Shown here one piece after another: positions 9,733 through 18,234 of a stretch of DNA of 64,000 nucleotides. Numbering within the stretch: the stretch's first letter is position 1; each line of letters starts with the position of its first letter. Origin of the DNA: an uncultured Bacilli bacterium (GTDB lineage Bacteria; Bacillota_I; Bacilli_A; ML615J-28; CAG-313); the NCBI GenBank assembly GCA_934098295.1, contig CAKONV010000006.1:1-64000 (forward strand). Reading direction: 5' to 3'. Position numbers and translations under genes: made by a program. Under the pieces are notes generated by a model. That model had not been told where the DNA came from, ran no database searches, and was given only the letters and a program-made list of their open reading frames with translations.

Positions 9733-11757
9733 ATGATTAAAATTGATTTTCACATACACACAATTAAAACATCAAGTGATGCAGCATTTGATGTTTCGCT
9801 AGATAAATTAAAAGAATATGTTTTAAATAAAAAATTGGATGCTATTGCAATAACTAATCACAATATGTTTAATGAAACTGATTATAAAGCTATAGTAAAC
9901 TTGGTCAATGTTCCAGTGTTTCCTGGAATTGAAGTTGATTTGGAGAGGGGTCATATGCTAGTTATTTCTGATCCTGAATATTTAGTTTCTTTTATTGATT
10001 GCTGCAAAAAGATTAGTGATGAATATTTACGTAATGGAAATGTTTCTATTAATGAATTTAATGATATTTTTAAAGATAAAAGTCATTTGTTGCTCATACC
10101 ACATTATGATAAAAGACCTAAAATTGATAAACAAATCTTAAATTCGTTGGGCGAGTCTATTTTTTGCGGGGAAGTTTCAAATTCAAATAAATTTGTTAGA
10201 TTAAAAAAAGATTTGGTAAATATAACTCCCGTATTATTTAGTGATATAAGACCTTCGGAATCTACTGTATTACCAAATTCTCAAACATATTTAGACATAG
10301 ATTCCAAATCATTTTCTTCCATAAAAGAATGTTTGAAAGATAAAAGTAAAGCATATTTAAATGATCAAAAGAAAAATAATTTATTTCCTATATTAGATGA
10401 TGGAACTTTAGCATCAACTGGACTGAATATAATTATGGGAAAAAGGTCAACTGGAAAAACGTATACTATGGATTTAATTTATGATTTGTTTGGTAGAGAT
10501 AAAATAAAGTACATTCGACAATTTGAATTAATAGAAAAAAATAAAGAGGAAGCACAAAAAGCGTTTGATCGCAATTTATCTAATGAAAAATCTTTGTTTA
10601 CTGAAACATATTTAAAAGAATTTAAAGATATTGTAGATTCAATGAATAATATAAAAAATGATGAAACAATTCGTGAATGCGGAGAATATATTGAAAGTTT
10701 ACGAAATTTTGCAATAGAATATGATAAACTTGATTCATATGCCAAGGTTCCGATCTTCCAGCAACAAGAATTTTCTTTAGTTGGTACTGTTGAATTAAAC
10801 GAACTTATAGCAGCAGTTCAAAAAATACTTGATAATAAAGAATACCAATCATTGATAGAAAAATATTTGGAAAGAAAATCTTTAATTAATTTATATAATG
10901 ATCTAATAATAAAATATAGGTATAAACAATTAGAAAATAAAAAATTTGAAATTACAAATGATATAATTAAATCTGTAAAAAGAGTATTGCAAATTAAGTC
11001 ATCAAATAATCCTATTACAAATTTTGATTGCAATAAATATGTAAAACAAAGATTAGATGTAAAAAAGTTTAATTCATTAGCTAAAATTTTAGAAAAAGAA
11101 AAAGAAATAAAAAAAGAACAAATAGGAAAATTTTATATTCAAGTTTTAAGAAAACCAATTTCAAGTGTGAGAACCCTTCAAAATATTTTTAAAAAGCAAG
11201 GCGCTTATAAAGATGCATTTGATGCTTATTCTGAACCATTTAAATATTTTGAAAAATTAAATAATTTACAATATATCCCAAAAGATGAAATATATAAAGG
11301 TTTTTCAAGTATTGAATATTCTATTCTAAATAGTAATGGTTATCCTGTTTCAGGCGGTCAAAGGGCAGAATTCAATCTTGAACAAAAATTAAATGACGCT
11401 TGTAATTATGAAATGTTATTAATTGATGAACCCGAATCGTCATTTGATAATATATTTTTGAAAACTGAAATTAACAAAAAAATTAAGGAATTATCTCAAA
11501 AAATTCCAGTCTTTGTTTCAACGCATAACAATGTTGTTGGTGCCTCTATAAAACCAGATTATATTCTGTATACTGAAATGAAAGTAATTAATGAAAAAAC
11601 AACTTTTAAAATATATGGAGGGACTGCAGGAGAAAAAAGGCTGCTATCTTCTAATGGGGAAATTATAAACAATTATGAATTAACTATGGATTGCCTTGAA
11701 GGTGGAGAAAATGCATACAAAGAAAGGGGAGAATCTTATGAAACTATTAAAAATTGA
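9733..11757 (+). CDS. PHP-phosphoesterase/ABC-type ATPase fusion protein, copy 1
   Basis: An N-terminal PHP metal-dependent phosphoesterase domain is fused to an ABC/SMC-like ATPase. PHP ligands seen are HIHT near residues 7-10, TNHN near 50, GIE near 75, PHY near 137 and FSDIR near 167. The ATPase shows Walker A GKRSTGKT near 236, a long helical insert (about 260-530), signature SGGQ near 540, Walker B LLIDEPESS near 562 and a switch His in STHNN near 598. The protein ends in a conserved LEGGENAYKERGESY motif. Related ATPase-nuclease fusions such as RloC and PrrC accompany restriction systems and act as back-up RNA cleavers; a similar role is only inferred. Alternative upstream starts are ATG 9718 and TTG 9706; 9733 puts the PHP motif at the N-terminus. 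It overlaps the next gene by 20 bases. Confidence 0.85.
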   Translation: MIKIDFHIHTIKTSSDAAFDVSLDKLKEYVLNKKLDAIAITNHNMFNETDYKAIVNLVNVPVFPGIEVDLERGHMLVISDPEYLVSFIDCCKKISDEYLRNGNVSINEFNDIFKDKSHLLLIPHYDKRPKIDKQILNSLGESIFCGEVSNSNKFVRLKKDLVNITPVLFSDIRPSESTVLPNSQTYLDIDSKSFSSIKECLKDKSKAYLNDQKKNNLFPILDDGTLASTGLNIIMGKRSTGKTYTMDLIYDLFGRDKIKYIRQFELIEKNKEEAQKAFDRNLSNEKSLFTETYLKEFKDIVDSMNNIKNDETIRECGEYIESLRNFAIEYDKLDSYAKVPIFQQQEFSLVGTVELNELIAAVQKILDNKEYQSLIEKYLERKSLINLYNDLIIKYRYKQLENKKFEITNDIIKSVKRVLQIKSSNNPITNFDCNKYVKQRLDVKKFNSLAKILEKEKEIKKEQIGKFYIQVLRKPISSVRTLQNIFKKQGAYKDAFDAYSEPFKYFEKLNNLQYIPKDEIYKGFSSIEYSILNSNGYPVSGGQRAEFNLEQKLNDACNYEMLLIDEPESSFDNIFLKTEINKKIKELSQKIPVFVSTHNNVVGASIKPDYILYTEMKVINEKTTFKIYGGTAGEKRLLSSNGEIINNYELTMDCLEGGENAYKERGESYETIKN

Positions 11758-12034
11758 AAACGGAAAAGGAGAATATTATTCTTTTAAGCAAAGAGTATAT
11801 TATGAAATAAACAATATAGATCGTGATGCTTTATTAGAAATTATAAATCATATTATGGATAATAATGATTTTGAAATTGATGAATATAAAACTAATAGCA
11901 TTAATAATAATGTTCAAGAAATAGTTTATAAAGAAATATATGATAAATTATATCATTTAATCAAAGATAAAGAAAAAATAGTAACTGAAATAAATTCTAA
12001 ATATGAAACTGCACTAAATAAATATTCTGAATAA
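11738..12034 (+). CDS. Small partner of PHP-ATPase copy 1
   Basis: This is a 98-residue acidic, helical protein of no family I recognise. The start is the ATG at 11738, inside the end of the ATPase gene; an ATG further upstream lacks a ribosome site. The Shine-Dalgarno AAGGGGAG (11724-11731, 6 bases before ATG) is made of the codons for the ERGE part of the ATPase C-terminus. The C-terminal half (from about residue 60) looks like a continuous amphipathic helix. The second PHP-ATPase is followed by a protein of the same size and arrangement. The pairing suggests a dedicated subunit or inhibitor, but no function can be read from the sequence. Confidence 0.75.
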   Translation: MKLLKIENGKGEYYSFKQRVYYEINNIDRDALLEIINHIMDNNDFEIDEYKTNSINNNVQEIVYKEIYDKLYHLIKDKEKIVTEINSKYETALNKYSE

Positions 12035-12297
12035 AATGTATCTTATAATTAATCCAATATATGAATTAGAAGTTTTAAAATTGATGCATATAATTGTATA
12101 ATTACAAAATGCTGATAGAATTTGCTGTAGTAAAATAAACATAGATTGTTTTATGATTCAAGTAATTACTCTATAAAGAAATATTGTGTGCATCAAAAAT
12201 ATATTGTAATAATAAAATTTTTCTTAATACCAAAATAACTAATGATATAATATAGTTATAAATTTGCCTATACTTATAATATATTTTCTTAACAATG

Positions 12298-12431
12298 AAA
12301 AGCACTCCATTTCTTGTACACACTAAAAAGTGGGATATAATACGAGAAAGAAGTGCTTTTTTGTGGTAAGAGAAAATAAAAAATATACACTAAAATTTGA
12401 AATTGAAATAGTAGAAACAAAGATCAATTAA
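12298..12431 (+). mobile_element. IS3-like element left-end fragment
   Basis: An imperfect inverted repeat begins AAAAGCACTCCATTTCTTGT (12300-12319) and its partner ends AAGTGCTTTTTT near 12361. It is followed at 12363 by a GTG-started frame of 22 codons. That peptide reads RENKKYTLKFEIEIVE, like the N-terminus of IS3-family OrfA proteins, and then stops. The frame is far too short to be functional. The family call rests on this short match and the hairpin-like end. Confidence 0.45.
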
Positions 12432-12527
12432 TTAAACAACACTACTTTTGTAATTGTTATTGTCAACTAAATTTTTAATTATTTCATATTTTGTTTGTTC
12501 CATTGTTCTTAATTCTACTTTCTTCAT
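12432..12527 (-). pseudogene. Truncated transposase N-terminus (ISNCY-like)
   Basis: On the minus strand a GGAGG ribosome site, 7 bases from an ATG, starts a 31-residue frame. It begins MKKVELRTMEQTKYEIIKNL and ends abruptly after a few unrelated residues. This beginning resembles the N-terminal helix region of transposases related to the ISNCY group, which continue with a helix-turn-helix that is missing here. A TATAAT-like sequence lies just upstream (plus-strand position near 12550). It is best read as the 5' remnant of a deleted transposase gene. Confidence 0.5.
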
Positions 12528-12649
12528 GATTAATACCTCCAACAGATATTATATCATGATATTTTATTATGGGGACATTTTCTAAAATTAATTATTAAAA
12601 CATTATCATAAAATAAACACAAAAAAACATATAAATATTTATTTTACTA

Positions 12650-12678
12650 TTGACTTTTTGAAAAATATAATTTAAAAT
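12650..12678 (+). promoter_or_regulatory. Promoter of membrane protein/HEPN-like pair
   Basis: TTGACT (12650-12655), a 17-bp spacer and TAAAAT (12673-12678) precede the small membrane protein gene, whose AGGAGG-type site lies just before its ATG at 12724. Confidence 0.5.
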
Positions 12679-12723
12679 ATACTTGTAAAAAACAATTAAT
12701 GAAAAAAGCTTAGGAGGATAAAA

Positions 12724-13032
12724 ATGAAATTTGTAATTTTATTAGTTCTTATATTTACAACATGTGGAGCTAGCGTAGTTATTCAAGGCTTTGATATTAT
12801 TTTACGAGTGTTGTATAATTTTTTTCCATTATTTAAACCTGTTGTCGAACAAAATTTTAAAGATTATATAACTTCACCATACTTTATTGTTGGTGTAGTA
12901 ATATTTTTTTGTTCAATTATTGGCATAACAATTAGCGTTAAAGGAAGAAAAATATTATATGCAATAATATCGTCAATTTTTAATATATTTTCAATAATTA
13001 GTATAATTAATAATTTGTTGGTGTGTAATTAA
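12724..13032 (+). CDS. Small membrane protein next to a HEPN-like gene
   Basis: This 102-residue hydrophobic protein has three likely membrane segments: residues about 2-20, about 57-75 and about 79-98. Charged and aromatic residues in the first loop (LFKPVVEQNFKDYITSP) probably form an exposed segment. No known family is recognised. TAGGAGG precedes the ATG. Its stop codon abuts the ATG of the following HEPN-like gene (TAA-ATG), so the two form a pair under one promoter. A small membrane protein tied to a possible toxin could be an effector or an anchor; this is inference only. Confidence 0.7.
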   Translation: MKFVILLVLIFTTCGASVVIQGFDIILRVLYNFFPLFKPVVEQNFKDYITSPYFIVGVVIFFCSIIGITISVKGRKILYAIISSIFNIFSIISIINNLLVCN

Positions 13033-13599
13033 ATGCGAATAAATTCTATACAAGTATTAATAAATGAAACAAAGAAGTGTTTGAAAAATGAATGTAACCT
13101 ATCAGCGTTAATTACAGCATTAATTATACCTGATTTGTGTGGAAAGATTTTGTATCCAGATGATAACAATAGTCAAAGATATAAAAAATGGTTTGATAAA
13201 TATATTGGTAATTATGAACAAAATCCATTTGATAAAGAAAAGCCTAAAGATGAGCAACTACCATATATGAATGGTGAAGTAATGTATAAATTACGATGTG
13301 CAATGTTTCATGAAGGCTCTGATGATATTTCTTCTAAGATAAGTATCGATGAATTTAATCTTCGATTTGGAAAGAGTTCAGTGTTGGAAAGTGCATCAAT
13401 TTCTCAAAGAGCTCTTCCAAAAGAGACTAAAATTATGCATTCTAAAGTTATTAAATGGAATATTAATACATATCAAATATGTGAAAAACTAATAAAAGCA
13501 GCAGAATTATTTTTAAAACTAGAAGTAGACGATTTATCAAAAATTCCTACTATAAATATTTTACCTGATGTTCCAGATATTTTTAAAGTAAAAAAATAA
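13033..13599 (+). CDS. HEPN-like hypothetical protein
   Basis: This 188-residue protein is mostly alpha-helical. It contains LRCAMFHEGSDD near residues 93-104, which fits the R-x4-H motif of HEPN ribonucleases, and an N-terminal helix followed by the conserved-looking LIIPDLCGKILYP. HEPN proteins with an intact R-x4-6-H motif often cut RNA in toxin-antitoxin, abortive infection and CRISPR systems. I do not recognise a named family. The start codon follows directly on the stop of the small membrane protein gene; no good ribosome site is visible, which suggests translational coupling. The HEPN assignment is tentative, since short R..H motifs can arise by chance. Confidence 0.6.
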   Translation: MRINSIQVLINETKKCLKNECNLSALITALIIPDLCGKILYPDDNNSQRYKKWFDKYIGNYEQNPFDKEKPKDEQLPYMNGEVMYKLRCAMFHEGSDDISSKISIDEFNLRFGKSSVLESASISQRALPKETKIMHSKVIKWNINTYQICEKLIKAAELFLKLEVDDLSKIPTINILPDVPDIFKVKK

Positions 13600-14103
13600 T
13601 TTGAATTAATTTTAGCAGCGATATTCAGAGTTTATTTTATTAAAAATTTTATAGTTAGATATTATGATATTGATTGTATATAGATTAAATTTATCAAATA
13701 AACGAATAATTGTTGTTTTTTTGATGTATTATAGGTGTTTTTAGTAGACAAAATAAATTCATTGTGATAAACTATATTTGTCGATTTGGAAGGTATTGTT
13801 TATAATAATATTTAAATAGTGGGATTTGTTTAAATTTTAATATACGAAAGATGTTAAAGTAAATCAGTTGAAATTTATTTTGATTAAATTAATACTTAAA
13901 CAATTTGAGTAGTCTATTCACTATTTAGTGTGACTATTTTCTTTGTTTAAGTTTTTTTTATAATCATGTTGGATAAAAAATTAGCATATTGTGTCTGACA
14001 TAATAGGAATAGAACCTATTATTTATAAAAAAATTATAGATTATAATTTTCAAATATGATATCAACTAATTAATAAAAATATTAAGGGAGAAAAATTAAA
14101 AAT
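13600..14103. other. Intergenic region before KAP NTPase
   Basis: This is 500 bases of AT-rich DNA without a plausible frame. The only structure I see is a long hairpin followed by a T-run near 13894-13958, annotated as a possible terminator. A GGGAGA ribosome site at the right edge belongs to the KAP NTPase gene. Confidence 0.5.
13894..13958 (+). terminator. Possible long-hairpin terminator
   Basis: ACTTAAACAA (13894-13903) pairs with TTGTTTAAG (13943-13951). An inner imperfect stem lies around TTCACTATTTAGTG, and seven or more T follow. It lies about 300 bases past the HEPN-like gene, so it may end that transcript; alternatively it is a chance AT-rich palindrome. Confidence 0.35.
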
Positions 14104-15453
14104 ATGGCAAATTTTAGTTTACAAATTGAACCAACAGAAAGTAATGCATATGAATCATTAGTAAATGATACACTAGGAAATAATAGTTGGATTAACAAGT
14201 GTTTAAATATTTTACTTCAAATGGATAATTCTATAGTTGCATTTGATGGAGATTGGGGAAATGGGAAAACATTTTTAGCAAAACAATTTCAAATGATTAT
14301 TAATGAAAAATTTAATATGAAATTAAATGGTAAAACACAAAGTCAATTTAATAATATTAATGGATTAGATTTCGAAAATATTATTGAAAATTCATGTTAT
14401 GCAATTTACTACAATGCATGGGAATACGATAATGATAATGATCCAGTATCTTCATTTTTATATTATTTGTTGAAAAAATTAAATAAAGAAATTAATAGTT
14501 CAAAATTTAAAAAAGTTGCTGTTAATCTTATTAAAAATGTTATTGAAAAAGCTTCATCAGGATGGATAAAAATTGATGAAGATGGCAAAAATAATACAAT
14601 TGAAGATGTTCTTTCATCGGTAATTGAAACAGAAACAGTAAGAGAAGAAATTAAAAAATTATTAGATGAATTGAAAACCGAAAAGTATGATAATTTAATT
14701 ATTTTTATTGATGAATTAGATAGATGTAGACCAACATATGCTCTAAAAGTTATAGAAATGATAAAACATTATTTGAAAATGGATAATATATTAATAGTTT
14801 GTATGACTGACATAAAGCAACTATCAAATTGTATAAGTTCTATTTATGGCGGTGATTATGATTCAAATATGTATTTGGATAAAATATTTGATTGTAAATT
14901 TAGTATTCCAAGTGTTAAATACAATAAATCTTATTATATTAGTAAAAAATTAGGAATGCCTCGGCCTGACGGCTATTGTTTTCAAATAGTATGTTTGGAA
15001 ATAATAGATTACTTTAATTTATCACTAAGGAATATTGATAAATATCTATTATATGTTGGTAATGAATATAAATCACCAAAAGGTAGTGGCATATGCTTTG
15101 AAATAAGTACATTTGTAAATTCTCTTTTTGTTCCATACTTAATTGCAGCAAATTTGTTTAATCAAAAATTATATAATGATTTAATGAATGGAAATTTAGA
15201 TGACTATTTAAAATTTTGTAGAAGAGAAAAAGTTTTAGAGAAGATTAAGCAAATTTATAAGGAAAATGATGAGTCTAAATTACTTGATTATTTTTCGCAC
15301 GATTGTAAATTATTTATTAGACAAATAAAAGGTGAAAGATATTTAAATGAAGAATATTTTATTAAAGCTGGGAGTGCACGTATTATTGAAAATTTTTTAG
15401 AAAGAATTGATATTCTTGAATTTTTCATTAGTAATACAATGAATAGTAATTAA
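14104..15453 (+). CDS. KAP-family P-loop NTPase
   Basis: This 449-residue ATPase is of the KAP group within the STAND/AAA+-related P-loop proteins. It shows Walker A GDWGNGKT near residues 49-56, the family-typical YNAWEYD near 102, and Walker B IIFIDELDRCRPTYALKVIE near 199 followed by a sensor-like VCMTD. I see no clear membrane segments, although many KAP proteins have two inserted in the P-loop domain. KAP NTPases are frequent in defence islands and are thought to act as signalling or membrane-associated switches; the role here is inferred from the neighbourhood. It is a single gene with GGGAGA before the ATG, and it lies between the HEPN-like gene and the second PHP-ATPase. Confidence 0.85.
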   Translation: MANFSLQIEPTESNAYESLVNDTLGNNSWINKCLNILLQMDNSIVAFDGDWGNGKTFLAKQFQMIINEKFNMKLNGKTQSQFNNINGLDFENIIENSCYAIYYNAWEYDNDNDPVSSFLYYLLKKLNKEINSSKFKKVAVNLIKNVIEKASSGWIKIDEDGKNNTIEDVLSSVIETETVREEIKKLLDELKTEKYDNLIIFIDELDRCRPTYALKVIEMIKHYLKMDNILIVCMTDIKQLSNCISSIYGGDYDSNMYLDKIFDCKFSIPSVKYNKSYYISKKLGMPRPDGYCFQIVCLEIIDYFNLSLRNIDKYLLYVGNEYKSPKGSGICFEISTFVNSLFVPYLIAANLFNQKLYNDLMNGNLDDYLKFCRREKVLEKIKQIYKENDESKLLDYFSHDCKLFIRQIKGERYLNEEYFIKAGSARIIENFLERIDILEFFISNTMNSN

Positions 15454-15597
15454 TAGTACTAAAAAAATATTATAATTTAAGATACAAATAGTAAATTTAT
15501 ATATACGAAAAAATGACGTATGTATGCTACATTTAGTAAATATTAAAAATACTATTAAATATGATTGCATATTACTTTAGTATAAAAAGGAGAATAT

Positions 15598-17761
15598 ATG
15601 AAAATTGATTTACATTGTCATACAAAAAAAAACAAAAAAAGGAGATCCAGAAACTAGAAATGTGTCAAAAGAAAAGTTTGTAAATGTTTTGTCTAACTAC
15701 GGAATATCAATCGTTGCAATAACTAATCATAATTATTTTTCTATTGAAGAATACAATTCATATAAAGATGAATGTGATTATAACGATATCCAATTATGGC
15801 CAGGTATAGAATTAGATGTAAACATTGAAGGAGAACATGGTCATATACTGCTTATAGCCGATCCAAATGATGTATTAAATTTTTCAAATCTAATTTCTAA
15901 AATTTTAAATAATAAATTGCCAGATGATTTTTGTATAGAGTATACTGATTTATGTTCAAACATAAAAGGTATGGATCTTGTTTTAATTGCACATTGGGCA
16001 TTCCAAAAAGAACATGGCTTTTCTGACAAAGCCATAGAAGCCATCAAAAATAAGTTAGAAAACACAAATCCGATATTATTAGAACCAAGTAAATTAAAAT
16101 CTGTTGGTATTATGGCTGCCAACGGATATGAGGCTTTTATAGGCTCTGATGTGAGAGATTGGAATAAATATCCTGGTGAAAAAATACCATCACTAAAATT
16201 GAAAATTAAAGATTTTAGAACATTCAAATTACTTTTAAAAAAGGACAGAAATATAATTGAATCATTTATTAACCAGAAAACAGTTAATTATGTAAATTTG
16301 GCCCCTTTTGTAGTTGAAGGTGACACAACACAAATTGAGTTGCCTATATATAATGATATTAATATTGTTTTTGGTGGTAAAGCAACTGGAAAAAGCAAAA
16401 TAATTGATGCATTGTATGATTATTATAAAAATAATGGAAAAAATTCAGTGATTGCGTATTACAAAGCTAGTGATAATGTAGAAACATATAAAGAGATTAC
16501 TAAAAGAGAAATAAGTGAATCTATGTTTGAAAAATTTAATATATCTGATTGTTCCTCAAATATAGATTTTATAAAAAAATATATTATTAAAGACTTACCA
16601 ACAACATCTTCGTTTTTTGCCGGTATGAAATCAGAAAAAGCAAAAGGAAAAATTAGCAAATTTGGATTTTTTAAAGCAAGTTATGCATATGTTGATGATC
16701 TTACAAAATACAATAAAATGATTAATGATTTAGAAGATGTTGAAATTGCAATATCAAAATTAAAAAAAGATAATTTAAATAATTATATAGAAAAGGAAAA
16801 AATTGATAATTTATATTTAATATTGAATGAATTGAAGGAAAAAATATTAAATAAGGCAAAAAATGAATGGATTGATAACAAAGCTAAATATTTAACGAAA
16901 TGGTCAATTCAAACAATGATGGATATTGGAAAAATAAAAAGTGGTGAGCAAGCATCTCCACCTAACACAGGATTGTGTGAATTCTACTCATCACTAAGGT
17001 TACTCGAAAATAATGCAACCGAGTTATATGAAAATTTTTCTACGACACATAAAAGTGAGCAAGAATTTATAGGAAATCTTCCTGAAAAATTTGATATTTA
17101 TGAATGTCTAGAATATTATTTAAATCCAGAAGAAAAAGATTTATTAAAAGATAATAAGGATATAAAAAAACAATTTCAAAAAGGTAAGCCTACTATTTCA
17201 GAACTGAAAAAGGCATATAAAGCTGTTGAAGAACTTGCATCAAATGTTTACAAAACTGATTGTGGAAAAGAGTTAAAGAAATTTACAGATGCTTATAAAA
17301 AAATCAATTCATTAAAAGATTGTTTTGCTTTCAAGGCTTATGTTGCAAAAAAGGATGGTGATTATTATACTCCCTATAATCCATCGGATGGTGAGAAATC
17401 CATGTTACAACTAGCACATGCTATTTCAGATTCATCAAAAGAAATATTTATATTAGATGAACCAGAATTGAGTGTAGGTCACAATTACATTAATAATAAT
17501 ATTGTTCCTAGGTTGATAGAACTAGGTAAACTTGATAAAACAATTATAATTTCAACACATGATGCAAATATTGCAGTAAGGACATTACCAATTAACTCAA
17601 TTTATCGAGAATATAAAAAAACGTTTATTGGAAACTTATTCTATGATAAGTTAATTTGCAAAGAAACAAAAGAGGAATGTGAATGGACACAAAAAAGCCT
17701 AGATTATTTGGAAGGCGGAAAAAATGCTTTCATTGAAAGAGGAGATTCATATGGAATATAA
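15598..17761 (+). CDS. PHP/ABC-type ATPase, copy 2, with N-terminal 1-base frameshift
   Basis: The gene is a second PHP-ATPase fusion. The AAGGAG-preceded ATG at 15598 encodes MKIDLHCHTKK, the metal-binding start of the PHP domain, but this frame stops at 15655. The rest of the protein lies in the +1 frame, open from 15605 (TTG) to 17761. One base too many in the A9 (15613-15621) or A7 (15623-15629) tract would explain it. The body shows TNHN, GIELD, IAHW and GSDVRD as further PHP motifs; Walker A GGKATGKS near residue 259, signature SDGEKS near 596, Walker B ILDEPE near 618 and switch STHDA. It ends in LEGGKNAFIERGDSY. Phase variation, slippage, inactivation or a base-calling error are all possible. 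It overlaps the partner gene by 11 bases. Confidence 0.75.
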
Positions 17762-18032
17762 AGTTAAATTAATAAAAGAAAATGATGATGATATTTTAAG
17801 ATTTTTTCTGAATAAAGAATTTGATATCAATTTAAATTCTAATGACCAAAGTTCTATAAAAAATTTATTCCATGAAATTATTAAAATTGCTTTAGATGAT
17901 GATTTAAAATTTAATTTAGATACTTCTGAACACGAACAAGATTTGTTTTATGATGTAGCGCAAGATTATATAAACAAATTAAATAATGAGATTCAAACAA
18001 TAAGAAAGGAAATTCCCCAAAAAATTAAATAG
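17751..18032 (+). CDS. Small partner of PHP-ATPase copy 2
   Basis: This 93-residue acidic protein belongs to no family I recognise. The real start is the ATG at 17751, inside the ATPase tail; the upstream in-frame ATG at 17724 lacks a ribosome site. Its Shine-Dalgarno AAGAGGAG (17737-17744) is 6 bases from the ATG and is formed by the ATPase codons for ERGD. The C-terminal third (YDVAQDYINKLNNEIQTIRK) is a likely coiled-coil helix. Size, charge, overlap geometry and predicted helix match the partner of copy 1, although plain identity between the two proteins is low. Confidence 0.72.
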   Translation: MEYKVKLIKENDDDILRFFLNKEFDINLNSNDQSSIKNLFHEIIKIALDDDLKFNLDTSEHEQDLFYDVAQDYINKLNNEIQTIRKEIPQKIK

Positions 18033-18234
18033 TATTATAGCAATGTATTAAAAAATTAATTATTATCAAATATTAATGCTTTAATTTGTTAAGAAAGAAC
18101 TAATATAGAAAGTTTATTTCTAGTATAAAATAATTAATTATGAAGATATAGATATTAAGTTATTATTTTGCTTAGGAAAGAAATAATTAAAAATTATTAA
18201 TGTAATATTTTTATAAAATTGGAAAAGAGGGAAA

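Larger units (their letters stand above)
12035..12723. other. Intergenic region with insertion-sequence fragments
   Basis: No intact gene lies in this 690-base stretch. About 12298-12431 looks like the left end of one IS plus the beginning of its first transposase frame. The complementary strand at 12432-12527 encodes the beginning of a different transposase. The two fragments abut, so one element probably inserted into or recombined with the other and both were then lost. The right end carries the promoter of the small membrane protein gene. Confidence 0.6.
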
